A DNA stretch of 64,000 nt. It comes from Nocardioidaceae bacterium SCSIO 66511 (GTDB taxonomy: Bacteria; Actinomycetota; Actinomycetes; Propionibacteriales; Nocardioidaceae). Below, one piece after another: positions 1 to 8,797 of the stretch. Every line of letters begins with the position of its first letter. Position 1 is the stretch's first letter. The DNA is taken from NCBI GenBank assembly GCA_023100825.1, contig CP095846.1, forward strand, positions 1,798,001-1,862,000, written 5' to 3'. The notes beneath the pieces were generated by a model. The model had not been told where the DNA came from and did not search any database. It was given only the letters and a program-made list of their open reading frames with translations. The translations under genes were made by a program, and so were the position numbers.

Positions 1-762
1 GTGAGCGGTACGACCGGCGAGTCGCCGACCACCAACCCCGATGAGGACGGCCGGCTGCTGTCCGCGGTACTCGAGGCCGTCGGCGACCGGGCGTCCGTGC
101 TCGCTGGAGTCGGCAACAACGACACCCAGGCGTCGTCGCGTCTCGCGCGACAGGCGAAGGCCGCGGGGGCTCACGGCCTGCTGCTGGTCTCGCCCTACTA
201 CAACAAGCCGCCGCAGGCCGGTCTCGTACGCCACTTCGCCGCCGTCACCGAGGCCGGCGACGACGTACCCGTGTTGCTCTACGACATCCCGGGTCGCGCG
301 GGCGTACGCATCGCACACGAGACGTACGCCGAGGTCGCCGAGGACCCCCGCATCGTCGGCGTCAAGGACGCCGTCGGTGACCTGGCCAGCGGCGCCTGGG
401 TGATGAGCGAATGCGGTCTCGCGCTGTACTCCGGCGACGACGCGCTGAACCTCGCCTGGCTCGCCGTCGGCGCCGCCGGCATGGTCTCGACGGTCGGGCA
501 CGTCGGCTCCCGCAAGTACGCCGAGCTCGCCGACGCCGTCGAGAAGGGCGATCTCGCGACCGCGCGCCGGATCAACATCGAGATGTTGCCGGTCGTACAG
601 ACGATCATGGATCCCGTCACCCAGGGCGCGATCATGTGCAAGGCGGCACTGGAGCTGTCGGGTGTGCTGCTCAACCGCACCGTACGCTCGCCGCTCGTCG
701 ACGCCACCCAGGCACAGGTCGACACTCTGCGCGACGTACTCACCGAAGCGAGCCTGCTCTGA
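1..762 (+). CDS. dapA: 4-hydroxy-tetrahydrodipicolinate synthase, 5'-truncated by the window
   Basis: Condenses pyruvate with aspartate semialdehyde in the diaminopimelate/lysine pathway; cytosolic TIM barrel. The reading frame is open from the first base. The GTTGES motif, normally about 40 residues into the protein, lies at residues 3-8 here, so the GTG at base 1 is an internal codon and roughly 40 residues lie upstream of the window. The pyruvate-binding Schiff-base lysine is K122 (in VGVKDA) and the catalytic tyrosine is Y94 (in LLYDIPG). The YYNKP motif is also present. It stops at 760-762, 46 bases before rnj. The dapA-rnj pairing is common in actinobacteria. Identity is certain; only the start is missing. 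Confidence 0.96.
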   Translation: MSGTTGESPTTNPDEDGRLLSAVLEAVGDRASVLAGVGNNDTQASSRLARQAKAAGAHGLLLVSPYYNKPPQAGLVRHFAAVTEAGDDVPVLLYDIPGRAGVRIAHETYAEVAEDPRIVGVKDAVGDLASGAWVMSECGLALYSGDDALNLAWLAVGAAGMVSTVGHVGSRKYAELADAVEKGDLATARRINIEMLPVVQTIMDPVTQGAIMCKAALELSGVLLNRTVRSPLVDATQAQVDTLRDVLTEASLL

Positions 763-808
763 GCGCCGCCCGCATCCCGTCGCCGTGCCCGAGCAGTTCA
801 GGAGACCT

Positions 809-2500
809 ATGAGCCATACGCATCCAGAGCGCGGCACACCGCCGAAGCTGCAGCCCGGCGCTCTGCGCGTCACACCACTCGGCGGACTCGGCGAGATCGG
901 TCGCAACATGACCGTCTTCGAGTACGACGGCAAGCTGCTCATCGTCGACTGCGGCGTTCTCTTCCCCGAAGACCATCAGCCGGGCGTCGACCTGATCCTG
1001 CCGGACTTCGAGTCGATCCGGCACCGGCTCGACGACATCGTCGGGATCGTGTTGACCCACGGCCACGAGGATCACATCGGCGGCGTGCCGTACCTGCTGC
1101 GCGAGCGCGGAAACATCCCGGTGATCGGCTCGAAGCTGACGCTGGCCCTTCTCGACTCCAAGCTCCGAGAGCACCGTCTCAAGGACATCCCGCACTACGT
1201 CGTCTCCGCGGGCGACGTCGAGGACCTCGCTCCGTTCGAATGCGAGTTCGTCGCAGTCAACCATTCGATCCCGGATGCGCTCGCCGTCGCCATTCGTACG
1301 CCCGCCGGCAACGTCGTGCACACCGGCGACTTCAAGATGGACCAGCTCCCGCTCGACGGGCGCATCACCGACCTGCGGGCGTTCGCGCGGCTCGGCGAGC
1401 AGGGCGTCGACCTGCTGCTCGCCGACTCCACCAACTCCGACGTACCGGGCTTCACCACCACCGAACGCGATATCACTCCGGTGCTCGACCGGGTGTTCGC
1501 GGCATCGGAGCAGCGGATCATCGTCGCCTGCTTCGCCTCCCACGTGCACCGCGTGCAGCAGGTGCTCAACGCCGCCGTCGCACACGGCCGCAAGGTCGCG
1601 TACATCGGTCGCTCGATGGTGCGCAATATGGCGATCGCGCGCGACCTGGGCTATCTGCACGTGCCCGACGACGTACTGGTCGACGGCAGGGCGGTCGAGG
1701 ACTACCGCCCCGAGGAGCTCGTGCTGGTCTCGACCGGGTCGCAGGGCGAGCCGATGTCTGCGCTCGCTCGCATCGCCAACCGCGACCACGACAAGGTGCG
1801 CATCGAGCCCGGTGACACCGTCGTGCTCGCATCGTCGATGATTCCGGGCAACGAGAACGCCGTTTTCCGGGTGGTCAACGGGCTGACGCGTCTCGGTGCG
1901 ACCGTGGTGCACAAGGGCAACGCGCTCGTGCACGTGTCCGGCCACGCGTCAGCGGGGGAGTTGCTCTACCTCTACAACATCGTTCGCCCCCGCAACGCGA
2001 TGCCGGTGCACGGCGAGGTGCGGCATCTGCATTCCAACGCGGCGCTCGCCGTGGCGACCGGGGTGCCGGCCGAGCAGGTGATCATCGGTGAGGACGGCAT
2101 CGTCGTCGATCTCGTCGACGGCGTCGCGCGGGTCGCCGGCCAGGTCGACTGCGGCTACGTGTACGTCGACGGGTCGACCGTCGGCGACATCACCGACTCC
2201 GAGCTGAAGGATCGCCGCATCCTCGGCGACGAAGGCTTCATCTCGGTGATCGTGGTGATCGACTCGACAACCGGCAAGATCGTGAGCGGCCCGCAGATCC
2301 AGGCCCGTGGCTTCGCCGAGGACGACTCGGTGTTCGACGACATCCGCCCGCGCCTGGAGGAGGCGCTGGAGGTCGCCGTACGCGACGGGGTACGCGATAC
2401 GTACCAGCTGCAGCAGATCATTCGCCGTACGATCGGCCGCTGGGTCAGCGGTGCGCATCGTCGCCGCCCGATGATCGTGCCGGTCGTACTCGAGGCCTGA
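809..2500 (+). CDS. rnj: Ribonuclease J
   Basis: Metallo-beta-lactamase/beta-CASP ribonuclease with 5'-3' exonuclease and endonuclease activity in rRNA maturation and mRNA decay. The protein has 563 residues, the usual RNase J length. The zinc motif H84-x-H86-x-D88-H89 is intact, and later beta-CASP signatures (GSQGEPMSAL and the PVHGE segment) follow in order. The start chosen is ATG 809, preceded by GGAG at 801-804; an in-frame codon further upstream would run into dapA and is unlikely. It is probably cotranscribed with dapA. A palindromic zone immediately downstream looks like the end of the operon. Confidence 0.96.
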   Translation: MSHTHPERGTPPKLQPGALRVTPLGGLGEIGRNMTVFEYDGKLLIVDCGVLFPEDHQPGVDLILPDFESIRHRLDDIVGIVLTHGHEDHIGGVPYLLRERGNIPVIGSKLTLALLDSKLREHRLKDIPHYVVSAGDVEDLAPFECEFVAVNHSIPDALAVAIRTPAGNVVHTGDFKMDQLPLDGRITDLRAFARLGEQGVDLLLADSTNSDVPGFTTTERDITPVLDRVFAASEQRIIVACFASHVHRVQQVLNAAVAHGRKVAYIGRSMVRNMAIARDLGYLHVPDDVLVDGRAVEDYRPEELVLVSTGSQGEPMSALARIANRDHDKVRIEPGDTVVLASSMIPGNENAVFRVVNGLTRLGATVVHKGNALVHVSGHASAGELLYLYNIVRPRNAMPVHGEVRHLHSNAALAVATGVPAEQVIIGEDGIVVDLVDGVARVAGQVDCGYVYVDGSTVGDITDSELKDRRILGDEGFISVIVVIDSTTGKIVSGPQIQARGFAEDDSVFDDIRPRLEEALEVAVRDGVRDTYQLQQIIRRTIGRWVSGAHRRRPMIVPVVLEA

Positions 2501-2514
2501 GCGGTCGCGTCCTG

Positions 2515-2546
2515 GGCGGTTTGCCTTGGTCCCAAGCCAAACCGTC
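2515..2546. terminator. Palindromic hairpin downstream of rnj
   Basis: Two 15-base arms (2515-2529 and 2532-2546) pair at 14 of 15 positions (one G:U, one mismatch), with the loop formed by opening the central pairs. It sits 14 bases after the rnj stop. No U tract follows, which is usual for actinobacterial terminators. The remaining gap to 2702 holds shorter repeats, including GTTGGG/CCCAAC (2668-2673, 2684-2689) just before the next ribosome-binding site. No gene is visible in 2501-2702. Confidence 0.6.
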
Positions 2547-2702
2547 ACCTCCCAAGGGCCACACGCCGTGGGCAGTGACAACCCGCCCTGGGAAGCATCG
2601 ACCGTACGTGTGCCCTTCCAGATCAGTTCGTAGCCTCGGGCAACCGAATACGGTTTCAACGCCTCTAGTTGGGTAAGAGTTCGCCCAACGAGGGGAGATC
2701 GT

Positions 2703-5700
2703 ATGCCGCGCCGCCCGATGCCACCTGCTCGTACGAGATGGAGGCGCGCAGCTGCAGTCGGCGCGGCAGCGGTGGCCGTTGCGATCACGCCGATACAGGT
2801 GGTTCCCGCCACTGCGTCCTCCGGGGCACCGAGCGGCCCCGACCCGATCGCGACCGACCGGAGCGGGAGCTCTCGGGTCGTGACACTGGTGACCGGTGAT
2901 CGCGTGCGCCTGCGCGAGTACGCGGGCTCCCGGACCACAGCTACGCTGCTACCCGGTTCGCCGTCGAGCGGAGACCCTGCCCAACTGGTGAGCTCTCCGG
3001 GTCACACATACGTGATCCCGAAGCTGAGCGTCGAGGCTCGTAAGCGGCTCGACTACTCCATGTTCGACGTGGCGACCCTGGCCGAACGATCCGGTCCGGT
3101 GGCGGTGCGCGTCCGCTTCGACCGTGATGTGAAGCCACGCGATGTCGTGGGCCTGCACGTCGATGAGTCCTCAGCACGTACGGTGGGCAGCGCCTCGGTC
3201 GTAGACGCGACCTACACGCCCGGTGAGGCCGTCGATCCAGCTGCGTGGACGGGTGTCAACTCCGTACGGCTTGCCTCGACGCAGCAGCCGACTCGGTCAC
3301 CGGACTACGAGATGCGCACCTTGACCATCAAGGCCAAAGGTCCGGGCGGCGGTGACGCGCGGTTCGTAGACGCATACGTGCAGAACGCTCGTAACACCCG
3401 TCTGTTCCTGTATCCGGTTGCCGTAGTGAACGGCGTCGGCAAGGTGTCGGTGCCCAAGGGTGACTACTCGGTGGTCGGGCTCGGGTTCTCGAGATCCGAT
3501 TCGTGGCTCAATATCGCGCCGGAGGTCAAGGTCGTCGATGACACCACGGTCACCTTGCGTGCGAAGCAGGCGGACGTTCATCCGAGAGTGTCCGTCGCCG
3601 GAGCACGGACCGTCGAGCGGAGCTTGAACCTCGTACGTACGTCGCAGCAGCACGGCAGCCTCGCGCTGGGCCTCACCGGGTTCGTGCCGAGGTTGCAGCC
3701 CGTGCCGGCGAAGCTCGCTCACGGTGGGCTTCGCGCGTACTTGGATTCGACGCTCCGATCGAGGAAATCGTGGCGTCATGAGATCTACACCAAGGACATG
3801 TGGGCGGGCATACCCAAGCGGATCTCCGTGCACCATCGACGTAAGGCATTCGCGCGCACCCAGCAGAAGTTCCATGCGCTCGGCGGCGGAGCGGTCTGGT
3901 CGGGCGTGTATGGCTTCGCACCCGGTGAGACGTCAGCCTGGGTGTCCGAGTACCGCGTGAAGACGCCTAGTCGGCGACGCATCTGGCTCCAGGCCCGAAA
4001 GAACGTGCGATGGCTCCAGTCCGCAAGCGTGGAGGGCAAGGGGCGGTTCGCATCGGTGTCCCACATCCGGCGGTACCAACGCGGAAGGGTGGCGGCCGAG
4101 AACTTCCAACGGAGTCCGATCGGGCCCGGGCTCGAACGCGGCAACGACTCGGCGGCCACCGGCCGGTACTGTTCGTTCTGCCGCGACGGCAAGGAGCTCC
4201 GCGGCTCGCTGCCGCTGTGGAACAGCGCCGGTACTGCGCAGTTCGGGTCGTTCTGGTTGCGGTCGATGGGGTCGTGGAGCCTGCATCATGGCAAGCAGAC
4301 CCTAGCCAAGGGCGCCGGAGCGATCGCACCGAAGGTCACGCTGCCCGCGAAGCGCCGGAAGTATCGGCTGAGTGCGACGGCAAGGCCGGGCTTCGCGCCG
4401 AGAGCGTTGTCCGGGCGGGTGTCGACGTCGTGGGGCTTCTCATCGGCGAAGTCGAAGCGGGTCGTCCGACTGCTGATGCCGAGCTACGTGCCGCCCGCGG
4501 ATCTGCGCGGTCGCGTGCGTGCGGGGAAGGTCAGCTACCGGCTGAACTTCGACAACCTCGGGCCGCGCGAGTCGCGGGTCAAGAGGGCCACCGTTCGCTA
4601 CTCGACGAGCGGCGGTAAGAAGTGGCGGAAGGCCCGGGTACAACGGATCGACAAGAACTCGTTCCGAGTGCGATACCGCAACCCATCCGCCGTCGGTAAA
4701 CGCCGCTACGTGAGTCTGCAGGTGAAAGGCAAGGACGCCGGTGGTCGCACGGTGAAGGAGACGGCGGTCCGGGCGTATCGCCTGCGGGCCGCGAACAGGT
4801 CGGAGACGTCTTCGGCGGCCGCGCCAGGGTTCACGGCGAGGTCGGGTTCGTCGGCCGCTACGACCACGGCGATCTCGGACGGTTCGGCCTCACCGCGTGA
4901 CCGGCGACGGGCAGAGCACGCCAGACCTGCATGTGCGAAACCCGATCATCGGGCGTACCGCTGCTATGCGCTGATTGAGCGTTCCGGCCGTGAGGCGCTC
5001 ACTCGTGCGGGTGATCCGGCCGGATGGGGCGCGACCGAGCTACGCGCCGCGTACGGTCTGCCGAAGGACCCGAAGCCGGGGCAGAAGGTCGGCGTTGTGG
5101 TGGCGGGCGATTACCCGACGGCAGCGGCCGATATGAACAAGTACCGTCGCCAGTACGGGCTTGCGCTCTGCAAGATCAAGGACGGCTGCTTCAAGAAGAT
5201 CAACCAGCGCGGCAAGGCGGGCGCCTACCCGAGACCCGACCCCGGCTGGGCGATGGAGGCCGCGCTCGATCTACAGATGATCTCTGCGGCGTGCCCCACG
5301 TGCAAGATCGTGCTGGCAGAGTCCGACAACCCAACCGTCGCCTCGATGGGCAAGGCAGTCGACGCCGCGGTCGATGCCGGTGCGGTTGTCACCAACCACT
5401 CGTACGGCCTCTACGAGTACAAGGGAGTGAAGAAGGCGAACCGCAAGTACGCCCGCAGCGGCGTCACGGCGGTCTCCGCCTCGGGTGACTACGGGTTCGA
5501 GCCCGCGAGCTTCCCGGCGAGCTCGAACAACGTACTGGCCGTTGGGGGCACGACGCTCCATCACGCGGCCACCAAACGAGGCTGGCGCGAGAAGGTCTGG
5601 AAGTACGGCGGCTCGGCCTGCTCGGCGTACTTCTCCGGCCCGTCCGGTCAGGACGATCCGGCCTGTCAGATGCGCACCGTCGCAGATGCGGCCGCGGTCT

Positions 5701-5993
5701 CGGACGGCCTCGCGGTCTACAACTCCTTCAGCGGCGGGAAGAAGCGTCGCTGGTGGGTGATCGGCGGTACCAGCGCATCGTCGCCGTTCATCGCGGGCAT
5801 GATCGCCGCCGCGAAGGCGGGCGGGCTGAAACCACGCGATCTGTACGCATCCGGAGGCGACGGGTTCAACGACGTACGCAAGGGCCGCAACGGCTTCTGC
5901 AAGCGCAGTTACCTGTGCACCGCCAAGCGCGGCTACGACGGACCGACCGGGTTCGGCACTCCTCGTGGACTCGCCACCTTCCGTACGCCCTGA
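2703..5993 (+). CDS. Large secreted sedolisin-like (S53) serine-carboxyl peptidase
   Basis: Predicted exported peptidase of 1096 residues. The N-terminus has twin/multiple arginines followed by a hydrophobic stretch (about residues 15-35), so a Sec or Tat signal is likely. The S53 catalytic signature is complete: E852-x3-D856 in a MEAALDLQ context, the oxyanion aspartate D929 in SGDYG, and nucleophile S1024 in GGTSAS. Catalysis is thus confined to the last 300 residues. Residues 54-145 (VTLVTGDRV type) and 205-275 resemble the regions that flank the catalytic domain of Streptomyces secreted S8 peptidases, but no S8 Asp-His-Ser domain is between them. Start ATG 2703 follows GAGGGGAG. It stands alone between two hairpins. 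Substrate unknown. Confidence 0.85.
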   Translation: MPRRPMPPARTRWRRAAAVGAAAVAVAITPIQVVPATASSGAPSGPDPIATDRSGSSRVVTLVTGDRVRLREYAGSRTTATLLPGSPSSGDPAQLVSSPGHTYVIPKLSVEARKRLDYSMFDVATLAERSGPVAVRVRFDRDVKPRDVVGLHVDESSARTVGSASVVDATYTPGEAVDPAAWTGVNSVRLASTQQPTRSPDYEMRTLTIKAKGPGGGDARFVDAYVQNARNTRLFLYPVAVVNGVGKVSVPKGDYSVVGLGFSRSDSWLNIAPEVKVVDDTTVTLRAKQADVHPRVSVAGARTVERSLNLVRTSQQHGSLALGLTGFVPRLQPVPAKLAHGGLRAYLDSTLRSRKSWRHEIYTKDMWAGIPKRISVHHRRKAFARTQQKFHALGGGAVWSGVYGFAPGETSAWVSEYRVKTPSRRRIWLQARKNVRWLQSASVEGKGRFASVSHIRRYQRGRVAAENFQRSPIGPGLERGNDSAATGRYCSFCRDGKELRGSLPLWNSAGTAQFGSFWLRSMGSWSLHHGKQTLAKGAGAIAPKVTLPAKRRKYRLSATARPGFAPRALSGRVSTSWGFSSAKSKRVVRLLMPSYVPPADLRGRVRAGKVSYRLNFDNLGPRESRVKRATVRYSTSGGKKWRKARVQRIDKNSFRVRYRNPSAVGKRRYVSLQVKGKDAGGRTVKETAVRAYRLRAANRSETSSAAAPGFTARSGSSAATTTAISDGSASPRDRRRAEHARPACAKPDHRAYRCYALIERSGREALTRAGDPAGWGATELRAAYGLPKDPKPGQKVGVVVAGDYPTAAADMNKYRRQYGLALCKIKDGCFKKINQRGKAGAYPRPDPGWAMEAALDLQMISAACPTCKIVLAESDNPTVASMGKAVDAAVDAGAVVTNHSYGLYEYKGVKKANRKYARSGVTAVSASGDYGFEPASFPASSNNVLAVGGTTLHHAATKRGWREKVWKYGGSACSAYFSGPSGQDDPACQMRTVADAAAVSDGLAVYNSFSGGKKRRWWVIGGTSASSPFIAGMIAAAKAGGLKPRDLYASGGDGFNDVRKGRNGFCKRSYLCTAKRGYDGPTGFGTPRGLATFRTP

Positions 5994-6076
5994 CCGGTGA
6001 CGAGAGGGTTCGTGCGCGGTGCGGACAGACTCACCGCGTACGAGCCCTCTGCCCGTTATGCCCAAGCGCTCTTTGA

Positions 6077-6107
6077 GACCCGCGGGTTCAATCCGAACCC
6101 GCGGGTC
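6077..6107. terminator. Perfect 13-bp hairpin after the S53 peptidase gene
   Basis: Arms 6077-6089 (GACCCGCGGGTTC) and 6095-6107 are perfect inverse complements around a 5-base loop, 84 bases after the peptidase stop. It is very GC-rich and lacks a U run. It most likely ends transcription before ftsK. Apart from this and the ftsK promoter, nothing is visible in 5994-6253. Confidence 0.75.
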
Positions 6108-6241
6108 GAGTTCGGCGGTAGAGCTTCTGGCCGCGACACGCCCGTCCGTCACTGGCAGACCGCGCGGCTCACGGCGGGTATCGGCGCGGAAATTCGCCGG
6201 ATTCTCGGCGTGTAACGCGTGGGACTCCAGTGATTTCGGCC

Positions 6242-6247
6242 TAGGCT
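6242..6247 (+). promoter_or_regulatory. -10 box TAGGCT, leaderless-type promoter of ftsK
   Basis: TAGGCT fits the actinobacterial TANNNT -10 element and lies exactly six bases before the ftsK ATG. Transcription starting about seven bases downstream would begin at the start codon itself. No Shine-Dalgarno sequence is present. Confidence 0.55.
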
Positions 6248-6253
6248 GCAGCC

Positions 6254-8797
6254 ATGGCGACCCGCACGTCTTCCCCACCGCGGTCGCGAGGCTCCAAGAC
6301 GTCCGCGTCGAAGAGCTCTCGATCACGGTCGTCCGGTAGCCAGGCACGCAGTACGTCGCGGCAGCGGTCCGCCGCCAAGAAGCGGACCTCGAAAGCGCGC
6401 AGCGGGCCTGGCCTACTTCCACGTCTGCTGATGGCCATCGGCAGGGGCATCGCCGCCGTCTGGCTCGGCATCGCCGGTGTGATCGGCGCGATCGCCCGCA
6501 GCATCGGCTCGACCGCTCGCGACCTGTCGCCCGAGCACCGTCGCGACGGCGTTGGGCTGGCGTTGGTCGGCTGCGGCGTCATCGTCGCCGCAGCGATCTG
6601 GTGGCAGATCCCGGGTCGCGCGGGCGACGTGCTCCGCGATGTCGTCACCGGAGCGGTCGGGATGGGCGGCTGGGCGGTTCCCGTCCTGCTCGGCGTCATC
6701 GCCTGGCGTACGCTGCGCCACCCCGATAAGAACGGTCCCGCGGGCCGTCAGGTGATCGGCTGGTCGTCGATCGCGGCAGGCGTACTCGGCATCGTGCACA
6801 TCAGCCACGGCCTGCCCAGGCCGAACACCGTCGCCGGTACCGAGGCGATGAACGACGCAGGTGGTGCGATCGGCTACTTCATGTCGGCGCTGTTGGTCGA
6901 CCTGTTCCGCACCGAGTACGTCGCGATTCCGCTGCTCGCGCTGCTGACCGTATTCGGCCTGTTGGTCGTCACCGCGACACCTGTGTACGCGATCCCGCGC
7001 CGGCTCGCGGCTGCCCGCGACACTCTGCTCGGCCGGCATCCGGACGACGAGAAGGAGCCCGAGCCGAAGAAGAAGCGGACCAAGCGCAAGGCCGACGAGC
7101 CGCGCGAGGACTCCAGCAAGCCCTACGACACGCCGCTCATCGAGGACGGCAGCGCGTTCGACGATCCGCCGAGCTCAGAGGTGTTCGACGCCGAGCAGCA
7201 CACCGACGACGCGGCTCCCGCGCCTGCCGCCGAGTCGCGTACGCCCGCTGCCGAGCCCGAGACAGCACCGCCTCCACCGCACAACCCGCTCCCGGACCGC
7301 GCCGAGCAGCTGATGCTGTCCGGCGACGTCGTCTACGCGCTTCCCGGTGGCGATGTCCTGCGGCAGGGGACCCCCCACAAGGCCCGCTCTGCAGCCTCCG
7401 ACGCGGTGGTCGATCGGCTCACCGAGGTGCTCGAGCAGTTCAACATCGACGCGAAGGTCACCGGCTACACCCGCGGTCCCACCGTCACGCGCTACGAGGT
7501 CGAGCTCGGCCCGGCCGTGAAGGTCGAGAAGGTCACCGCGCTCACCAAGAACATCTCGTACGCGGTCGCCTCGAACGAAGTACGCATCCTGTCGCCGATC
7601 CCCGGCAAGTCCGCGATCGGCGTGGAGATCCCGAACACCGACAAGGAGACCGTCTCGCTCGGTGATGTGCTCCGATCGGGCAAGGCCCGTGGTGATCACC
7701 ACCCGATGGTCGTCGGCCTCGGTAAGGACGTCGAGGGCGGGTTCGTCGTCGCCAACCTCGCGAAGATGCCGCACCTGCTGGTCGCGGGCGCGACCGGCTC
7801 CGGTAAGTCGAGCTTCATCAACTCGATGATCTCCTCGTTGCTGATGCGGGCGACGCCCGACGAGGTGCGGATGATCCTGGTGGACCCGAAGCGCGTCGAG
7901 CTCACCGCGTACGAAGGCATCCCGCATCTGATCACGCCGATCATCACCAACCCGAAGAAGGCGGCGGAGGCGCTGCAGTGGGTCGTACGCGAGATGGACA
8001 TGCGTTACGACGACCTCGCCAACTTCGGGTTCCGCCACATCGACGACTTCAACAAGGCCGTACGCAACGGCAGCATCGAGGCGCCGCCGGGCAGCGAACG
8101 CAAGCTGTCCCCGTACCCGTACCTCCTCGTCGTCGTCGACGAGCTCGCCGATCTGATGATGGTCGCACCGCGCGATGTCGAGGACTCGATCGTGCGGATC
8201 ACCCAGCTCGCCCGGGCCGCCGGCATTCACCTCGTACTCGCCACCCAGCGTCCGAGCGTCGACGTCGTCACCGGCCTGATCAAGGCGAATGTCCCGAGCC
8301 GGTTGGCGTTCGCGACCTCCTCGCTGGCCGACAGCCGGGTCATCCTCGACCAGCCCGGTGCGGAGAAGCTGGTCGGCGGGGGAGACGGGCTCTTCTTGCC
8401 GATGGGTGCCAACAAGCCCATGCGGATGCAGGGTGCGTGGATCACCGAGTCCGAGATCGAGGCGATCAGCAAGCACTGCAAGGACCAGCTGCAGCCGGTC
8501 TACCGCGAAGACGTGACCGAGTCGCAGCAGAGCAAACGACAGCTGGACGACGACATCGGCGACGACCTCGACCTGGTCATCGCAGCGACGGAGCTGATCG
8601 TCTCGACCCAGTTCGGGTCGACGTCGATGCTGCAACGCAAGCTGCGAGTCGGGTTCGCCAAGGCCGGCCGACTGATGGACATAGTCGAGTCCCGCGGAAT
8701 CGTCGGACCGAGTGAGGGATCGAAGGCACGCGACGTACTGATCAAACCCGATGACCTCGACGGCGTGCTCGCCAGCTTGAGGGGAGAGTCGTCATGA
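6254..8797 (+). CDS. ftsK: DNA translocase FtsK
   Basis: Septum-anchored ATP-driven DNA pump that clears chromosomes during division and sporulation-type septation. It is 847 residues long. The order is a very basic N-terminal tail (1-55), four or five membrane segments (about 56-245), an acidic/proline-rich linker (250-350), the RecA-like motor with Walker A GATGSGKS (512-519) and Walker B ending at D629-E630, and the winged-helix gamma domain (about 770-847) that reads polar DNA motifs. Start ATG 6254 has no Shine-Dalgarno sequence and is probably leaderless. Its stop overlaps the next start by four bases (ATGA), so the RodZ-like gene is translationally coupled. Confidence 0.97.
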   Translation: MATRTSSPPRSRGSKTSASKSSRSRSSGSQARSTSRQRSAAKKRTSKARSGPGLLPRLLMAIGRGIAAVWLGIAGVIGAIARSIGSTARDLSPEHRRDGVGLALVGCGVIVAAAIWWQIPGRAGDVLRDVVTGAVGMGGWAVPVLLGVIAWRTLRHPDKNGPAGRQVIGWSSIAAGVLGIVHISHGLPRPNTVAGTEAMNDAGGAIGYFMSALLVDLFRTEYVAIPLLALLTVFGLLVVTATPVYAIPRRLAAARDTLLGRHPDDEKEPEPKKKRTKRKADEPREDSSKPYDTPLIEDGSAFDDPPSSEVFDAEQHTDDAAPAPAAESRTPAAEPETAPPPPHNPLPDRAEQLMLSGDVVYALPGGDVLRQGTPHKARSAASDAVVDRLTEVLEQFNIDAKVTGYTRGPTVTRYEVELGPAVKVEKVTALTKNISYAVASNEVRILSPIPGKSAIGVEIPNTDKETVSLGDVLRSGKARGDHHPMVVGLGKDVEGGFVVANLAKMPHLLVAGATGSGKSSFINSMISSLLMRATPDEVRMILVDPKRVELTAYEGIPHLITPIITNPKKAAEALQWVVREMDMRYDDLANFGFRHIDDFNKAVRNGSIEAPPGSERKLSPYPYLLVVVDELADLMMVAPRDVEDSIVRITQLARAAGIHLVLATQRPSVDVVTGLIKANVPSRLAFATSSLADSRVILDQPGAEKLVGGGDGLFLPMGANKPMRMQGAWITESEIEAISKHCKDQLQPVYREDVTESQQSKRQLDDDIGDDLDLVIAATELIVSTQFGSTSMLQRKLRVGFAKAGRLMDIVESRGIVGPSEGSKARDVLIKPDDLDGVLASLRGESS

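Noticed and set aside
740-1945. Long minus-strand reading frame of 401 codons opposite rnj
   Set aside because: It mirrors the third-position GC of rnj, has no recognisable domain and no ribosome-binding site. Similar shadows occur opposite ftsK (7175-8635) and rimO (9838-11523).
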